NCBI GenBank assembly: GCA_023487325.1
Contig: JAMDBS010000134.1
Coordinates: forward strand, 1-8,893
Direction of reading: 5' to 3'
DNA length: 8,893 nt
Origin: Patescibacteria group bacterium
Lineage (GTDB): Bacteria > Patescibacteria > UBA1384 > JAMDBS01
A model generated the notes under the pieces. That model saw nothing but the letters and a program-made list of their open reading frames with translations, did not search any database and was not told the DNA's origin. A program made the position numbers and the translations under genes. How positions within the stretch are numbered: the first letter of the stretch is position 1; each line of letters opens with the position of its first letter. Of the stretch, positions 5,752-8,893 are shown in pieces.

Positions 5752-6435
5752 ATGAGGATATTAATTATTGAAGATGATTATAAAATTGCTCACGCTATTA
5801 AGCGGGGCTTAGAACAAGAATCATATGCTGCTGACGTGTCTTTAAACGGTAAAGATGGTCTTGGCTCAGCCTTGACTATCGATTACGATCTAATAATCTT
5901 AGATCGAATGTTGCCTGAAGTCGATGGCATTAAAATTTGCCAAGCCTTACGTGAAAAGAAAAATAACACCCCAATTCTAATTTTAACAGCTAAAGACAAA
6001 ATAGAAGATAGAGTAGCAGGATTAAATGCCGGCGCTGATGATTACCTGGTTAAACCATTTGCTTTTGAGGAGCTTTTGGCGCGAGTACGCGCCTTGCTGC
6101 GTCGACCCCAGCAAGTTTCTAAGAATATTTTAAAAACAGGCGATCTCGAGCTTAATACTGTTACTTTTGATGTAATAAGGGGCAATAAAAAGATTCGATT
6201 ATCCAGTAAAGAATTTGCCTTGCTCGAGTATCTAATGCGCAATGCCGGCCGGATTTTAACCAAAGACAATATAATTAATCATGTATGGGATTATGATGCG
6301 GATATTTTACCCAACACCGTGGAAGTTTTTGTTGGGTATTTACGCAATAAAATAGATAAGCCATTTAAAAATAAACCTGCCTTAATTCAAACGGCGCGTG
6401 GTTTTGGCTATAAAATCGCTATAAATAAGGGATAG
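5752..6435 (+). CDS. OmpR/PhoB-family response regulator
   Basis: The product is a cytoplasmic two-component transcription factor of 227 aa, the usual length. The receiver domain (1-about 118) has the acidic pocket E7-D8-D9, phosphoacceptor D51 in LIILDRMLPEVDG, T79 in LILTAKD and K101 in DDYLVKPF. The C-terminal winged helix (about 128-225) shows LSSKEFALLEYLMRNAGRIL, the recognition-helix region NTVEVFVGYLRNKID and the closing RGFGYKI. All key residues are present. Its partner kinase starts 1 nt after its stop codon, so the pair is translationally coupled. Tandem 11-bp repeats after the operon are its most likely DNA target. The sensed signal is unknown. Confidence 0.96.
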   Translation: MRILIIEDDYKIAHAIKRGLEQESYAADVSLNGKDGLGSALTIDYDLIILDRMLPEVDGIKICQALREKKNNTPILILTAKDKIEDRVAGLNAGADDYLVKPFAFEELLARVRALLRRPQQVSKNILKTGDLELNTVTFDVIRGNKKIRLSSKEFALLEYLMRNAGRILTKDNIINHVWDYDADILPNTVEVFVGYLRNKIDKPFKNKPALIQTARGFGYKIAINKG

Positions 6436-6436
6436 T

Positions 6437-7456
6437 ATGCATTTTAAGCTAGCGTATCTAAAAATAACAGTTTTTTATGTCTCGATTATTATGCTAATTA
6501 GCACAATTTTTAGTGTAGCGATTTATAATATATCTTTTAATGAAATCGACCGGGGTCTTTCTCGGCAAACTATCACAATTCGCGGTTTGCCGCTTAATGA
6601 TTTTTTTAACCAAGGCCTGCAAAATTTAGAGAACATGCGCGCCGATCAACTACGGGAAAGCAAATCGCATCTTATTACTAATTTAGTGTATTTTAATATT
6701 TTAATTTTAATCCTTTCGTCTGTAACAAGTTATTTTTGGGCGCGAAAGACAATGAAGCCGATCGAAGAAGCTATGTTGGCGCAAAACCCCTTTACCGCTG
6801 ATGCTTCGCACGAACTGCGAACGCCGCTTACAGCTATGAAATCGGAAATCGAAGTAAATTTGCGCGACAAAAAATTAAATTTAAATACAGCTAAAAAATT
6901 ACTCGCTAGCAATTTGGAAGAAATTTCTAAGCTGGAATCGTTATCTAATGCTTTATTAAAATTGGCTCGATACGAAGAACGGCCCAAAACACAATTTAGT
7001 AAAATTTCTCTTTCTGATGTCGTTGCTGAGGCATATGAAAAATTAGAAAAAATCGCCACCCATAAATCAATTAAATTTAAAAATAATTTGCAAAATATTT
7101 ATGTTATTGGCGATAGGGAAAGTTTGGTTGAGTTATTCATTATTTTTATTGATAATGCCATTAAATACAGCCCCAAAAGCGCAATAGTTAATATTGATAT
7201 CGTTAAAGAGGGCAGTTGGGTAATAATTAAAATTAAAGATCGGGGTATTGGTATTAAATCGTCTGATTTACCATATATTTTTAATCGATTTTATCGGGCT
7301 GATAGCTCGCGCTCGAAGGAAAAAATTCAAGGCTATGGCTTGGGTCTTTCTATTGCCAAACAGATTGTTGATTTGCATAACGGGACGATAGGTGTTTTTA
7401 GTAAGCCCGGCAAGGGCACCGAATTTAGGATTAAAATACCCATAAAAAATACTTAA
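6437..7456 (+). CDS. Membrane sensor histidine kinase without HAMP domain
   Basis: The 339-residue kinase has TM1 at about 9-30, a short outside loop of about 50 residues, and TM2 at about 83-101. Only about 24 residues separate TM2 from the phosphoacceptor H125 (FTADASHELRTPLTAM), too few for a HAMP domain. The DHp domain is followed by the HATPase_c domain: N-box FIIFIDNAIKYSP (N240), G1 box DRGIGI (D268), F-box YIFNRFYRADSS, G2 box GYGLGLSIAKQIVDLHNG (299-316). All catalytic motifs are intact. The short sensor loop suggests it senses a membrane state or a partner protein rather than a bulky ligand. AAGGGA, inside the end of the regulator gene, is its Shine-Dalgarno sequence, 4 nt before the ATG. 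CiaH- and BaeS-like kinases have similar cores. Confidence 0.95.
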   Translation: MHFKLAYLKITVFYVSIIMLISTIFSVAIYNISFNEIDRGLSRQTITIRGLPLNDFFNQGLQNLENMRADQLRESKSHLITNLVYFNILILILSSVTSYFWARKTMKPIEEAMLAQNPFTADASHELRTPLTAMKSEIEVNLRDKKLNLNTAKKLLASNLEEISKLESLSNALLKLARYEERPKTQFSKISLSDVVAEAYEKLEKIATHKSIKFKNNLQNIYVIGDRESLVELFIIFIDNAIKYSPKSAIVNIDIVKEGSWVIIKIKDRGIGIKSSDLPYIFNRFYRADSSRSKEKIQGYGLGLSIAKQIVDLHNGTIGVFSKPGKGTEFRIKIPIKNT

Positions 7457-7493
7457 GCAATTTTTCAGTTAAGTTTAATATTATTAATTTTAG

Positions 7494-7537
7494 AAGACCA
7501 GTGTTTCTCCTCCACGCTGGTCTTTTTTCTTTTTTTA
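7494..7537 (+). terminator. Intrinsic terminator of the two-component operon
   Basis: AAGACCAGTGT (7494-7504) pairs with ACGCTGGTCTT (7514-7524), an 11-bp stem with one T-G pair and a 9-nt loop. The following T-tract is broken by a single C (to 7537 including the first base of TAA). It lies 38 nt behind the kinase stop and is the best terminator in the window. Its T-tract overlaps the first TTTAAG box of the downstream control region. Confidence 0.9.
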
Positions 7538-7572
7538 AGCTGTTTTTAAGTCAGTGTTAATATTATTTAAAT
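7534..7572 (+). promoter_or_regulatory. Tandem 11-bp repeats, probable response-regulator binding sites
   Basis: TTTAAG (7534-7539), N5, TTTAAG (7545-7550) is followed at the same 11-bp step by GTTAAT (7556-7561) and TTAAAT (7567-7572). Direct repeats one helical turn apart are the normal target of OmpR/PhoB-type regulators, and TTTAAG-N5-TTTAAG is identical to the published CiaR consensus of streptococci. The last unit ends 8 bp before the -10 at 7581, where an activator replacing a weak -35 would bind. That the regulator at 5752 binds here is inferred from adjacency. Confidence 0.55.
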
Positions 7573-7580
7573 TAAGCAAA

Positions 7581-7586
7581 TATAAT
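7581..7586 (+). promoter_or_regulatory. -10 element of the ABC-transporter remnant
   Basis: A perfect TATAAT stands 19 nt before ATG 7606, with no recognisable -35 at 16-18 nt but with the TTTAAG repeats directly upstream. A transcript starting near 7593 would still carry the Shine-Dalgarno GGAG (7598-7601, 4 nt before the ATG). The arrangement suggests activator-dependent transcription. Confidence 0.5.
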
Positions 7587-7605
7587 TAAATCACAACGGA
7601 GCAAA

Positions 7606-7869
7606 ATGGGAGCAATTTATCGCGGCACTAAAGACGTCTTTCGTAATGGCATACGGAGTTTTTCTATTATTTTTATTTTAGGAGTTAGTATTGCTATGGC
7701 ACTGGTAATGCTTATCGCATTAAAGACTGTGCAGGGAAAAATTATTGTCGAGCTTTTAAAAAAATTAGCTCAATCTAAAAAAACCACTATCATTGCCGTT
7801 ACTCATGATAATGCGCTTTCAAATCAGGCCCAAATGACTTTTCAAATCAAAGACGGCAAATTGATATAG
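7606..7869 (+). pseudogene. ABC transporter remnant: permease N-terminus joined in frame to ATPase C-terminus
   Basis: Residues 1-43 (RGTKDVFRNGIRSFSIIFIL, then VSIAMALVMLIALKTVQ) look like the start of an FtsX/MacB-like permease, with its first membrane helix at about 19-40. Residues 44-87 are instead the end of an ABC ATPase of the LolD/MacB/FtsE type: KIIVELLKKLAQSKKTTIIAVTHDNAL with the H-loop histidine H67, then FQIKDGKLI. The Walker A, signature and Walker B motifs and the rest of the permease are absent. An in-frame deletion of well over 1 kb joining a permease gene to the ATPase gene behind it explains this, with a junction near 7735-7743 (residues GKI). The product cannot be a transporter. 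The promoter and ribosome-binding site look intact. A genuine small fusion protein is possible but less likely. Confidence 0.7.
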
Positions 7870-7879
7870 TGTGTCTAAA

Positions 7880-8893
7880 TTAGGTTATAATAGAAAATGC
7901 CAACATTATAGCAGCGGAAACGAGGCCAACTGTGAAATTATCATCAATACCAAAAATTGAAATAGTTTCAATTACAGCGGCAGAAAGTGCGCCTAAAATT
8001 AAAATCCAAAAAAGAATTGGCGCAAAGAATGTAAAAATAAAAGCGATTAATAAAGCAAAGACAAAATAAGCTAAAGAGCCTTCAAGTGTTTTGGTTAAAA
8101 ATTTTGTTCTACCGTATAATAAGCCAAAAAATTTTGCCGCCAGATCGCCAAAGATTAAAAACAACACGCTAGCGATAGCGATGCTCTGCGGAAAAACCAA
8201 GATAATAATAAATATGGCTGTTAGGAAAAAAGTCATCGAAGAAAACCGGCGCGTGTCTTTGCGTTTTAAAAATCCAGACACTCTTTGAAAGAGAAATTGA
8301 TTAATCTGGCGAAAAAATAATCTGACCAGATCGATGATAATAAAAAATAAGGCAATACTCCCAACAACTATTAAAATAATATTTTTCGGCAGAAAAAACA
8401 AAGCAATAGGAATAACCATTGCCAGTGGCCTTAGCCACGTTCGCCAGCTAGTAAACTGACTTTTATTTTTTCCCAGCACAATTAATTTCTTTTTAATTAC
8501 ATTATAAATTTGTACAACAAAAATAATTATTAAAACTAGAACTAAAGCCAATAATTCAGGATTTAGCTGAAAGTTTAATAATAACAAAATTGTTGCTGCC
8601 GGAACACTAAATATGCCAACGATCTCGCCTCTTTTGGTGATATAAAAAATACTTAGCGCAAAAATAAGGATTACTATTAAGGAATAAATAGCATTAGAAA
8701 AATCTATGATCGGGTTTTTTAATAATAGCGTGATAGAAAAATAGATCAATAATCCAATCGCAGTAGCCATGCCTTGGCCACCGCGAAATCGCAGATAAAA
8801 TGGATAGATATGGCCTGGAATTGCCAATATTCCGGCCAAATAGCTAATAAAAACAGGAAACCCGAGTTTAAAAGAAATATAAATCGCTACACT
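7880..8893 (-). CDS. PlsY-type glycerol-3-phosphate acyltransferase fused to a CTP-dependent lipid kinase-like domain (5' end outside window)
   Basis: The frame is open to the window edge (SVAIYISFKLGFPVFISYL...), so the N-terminus is missing. An in-frame TTG at 8839 lies inside a PlsY membrane helix and is not the start. The PlsY part has GHIYPFYLRFRGGQGMATA (8812-8756), matching PlsY motif 2 (GH.FP..(L/F).FKGGKGVAT), and KRGEIVGIFSVPAA as the third motif. After about 125 residues a second membrane domain follows. It has the pattern of the dolichol/phytol/diacylglycerol kinase family (SEC59/VTE5/Dgk1): DLVRLFFRQINQFLFQR, GDLAAKFFGLLYGRTKF (from 8149), TKTLEGSLAYF, and AAVIETIS followed by GIDDNFTVGL near the end. 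PlsY acylates glycerol-3-phosphate from acyl-phosphate; the second domain would phosphorylate a lipid alcohol with CTP. It converges with the ABC remnant, 10 bp between stops, without a visible terminator. Confidence 0.85.
   Translation of the reverse strand, partial: SVAIYISFKLGFPVFISYLAGILAIPGHIYPFYLRFRGGQGMATAIGLLIYFSITLLLKNPIIDFSNAIYSLIVILIFALSIFYITKRGEIVGIFSVPAATILLLLNFQLNPELLALVLVLIIIFVVQIYNVIKKKLIVLGKNKSQFTSWRTWLRPLAMVIPIALFFLPKNIILIVVGSIALFFIIIDLVRLFFRQINQFLFQRVSGFLKRKDTRRFSSMTFFLTAIFIIILVFPQSIAIASVLFLIFGDLAAKFFGLLYGRTKFLTKTLEGSLAYFVFALLIAFIFTFFAPILFWILILGALSAAVIETISIFGIDDNFTVGLVSAAIMLAFSIIT

Noticed and set aside
1..8893. CRISPR array, prophage, insertion sequence or defence system
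   Set aside because: No direct-repeat/spacer array, transposase, integrase or phage gene is seen in either strand.

Overview
The window is AT-rich, bacterial and gene-dense. Several features together suggest a Candidate Phyla Radiation (Patescibacteria) genome: short spacers, a compact dnaG-rpoD pair without rpsU, an orphan CofE-like F420-0 ligase homologue, a HAMP-less histidine kinase next to an ABC-permease remnant, a PlsY fused to a lipid-kinase domain, and GC-rich or heptameric repeats in an AT-rich background. This placement is an inference from gene content; no marker in the window proves it.

Layout. Positions 1-1881 read on the minus strand. They hold tRNA-Ser(GGA), a YeaO/DUF488 gene 23 nt behind it, an unrecognised 95-residue acidic protein, a possible decayed ORF, and a class-III aminotransferase broken by a one-base frameshift and cut by the window edge. 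Divergently, from about 1953, the plus strand carries dnaG and rpoD (the core of the classical macromolecular-synthesis operon), a CofE-like gene, and an OmpR-type response regulator with its histidine kinase. These end in a strong intrinsic terminator at 7494-7537. Next come tandem 11-bp TTTAAG-type repeats and a promoter, then an 87-codon ORF that joins the start of an FtsX/MacB-like permease to the end of its ATPase. The last gene, on the minus strand and open at the window edge, is a PlsY-type acyltransferase fused to a CTP-dependent lipid kinase-like domain.

The most striking observation is in dnaG. The codons that should encode the second half of the primase zinc ribbon (normally like WHCFG) are replaced, without change of length, by sequence that is an exact inverted copy of a heptamer-type repeat in the gene's own leader. 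This removes the third zinc ligand and introduces an in-frame TAG. dnaG also carries a GC-rich hairpin read in frame as a linker insertion.

Three genes in 9 kb carry lesions (aminotransferase frameshift, dnaG, ABC transporter internal deletion), one of them normally essential. Assembly or amplification artefacts must therefore be weighed against real decay; read mapping would decide. If the ABC lesion is real, the two-component system is intact beside an apparent target promoter whose transporter has collapsed.
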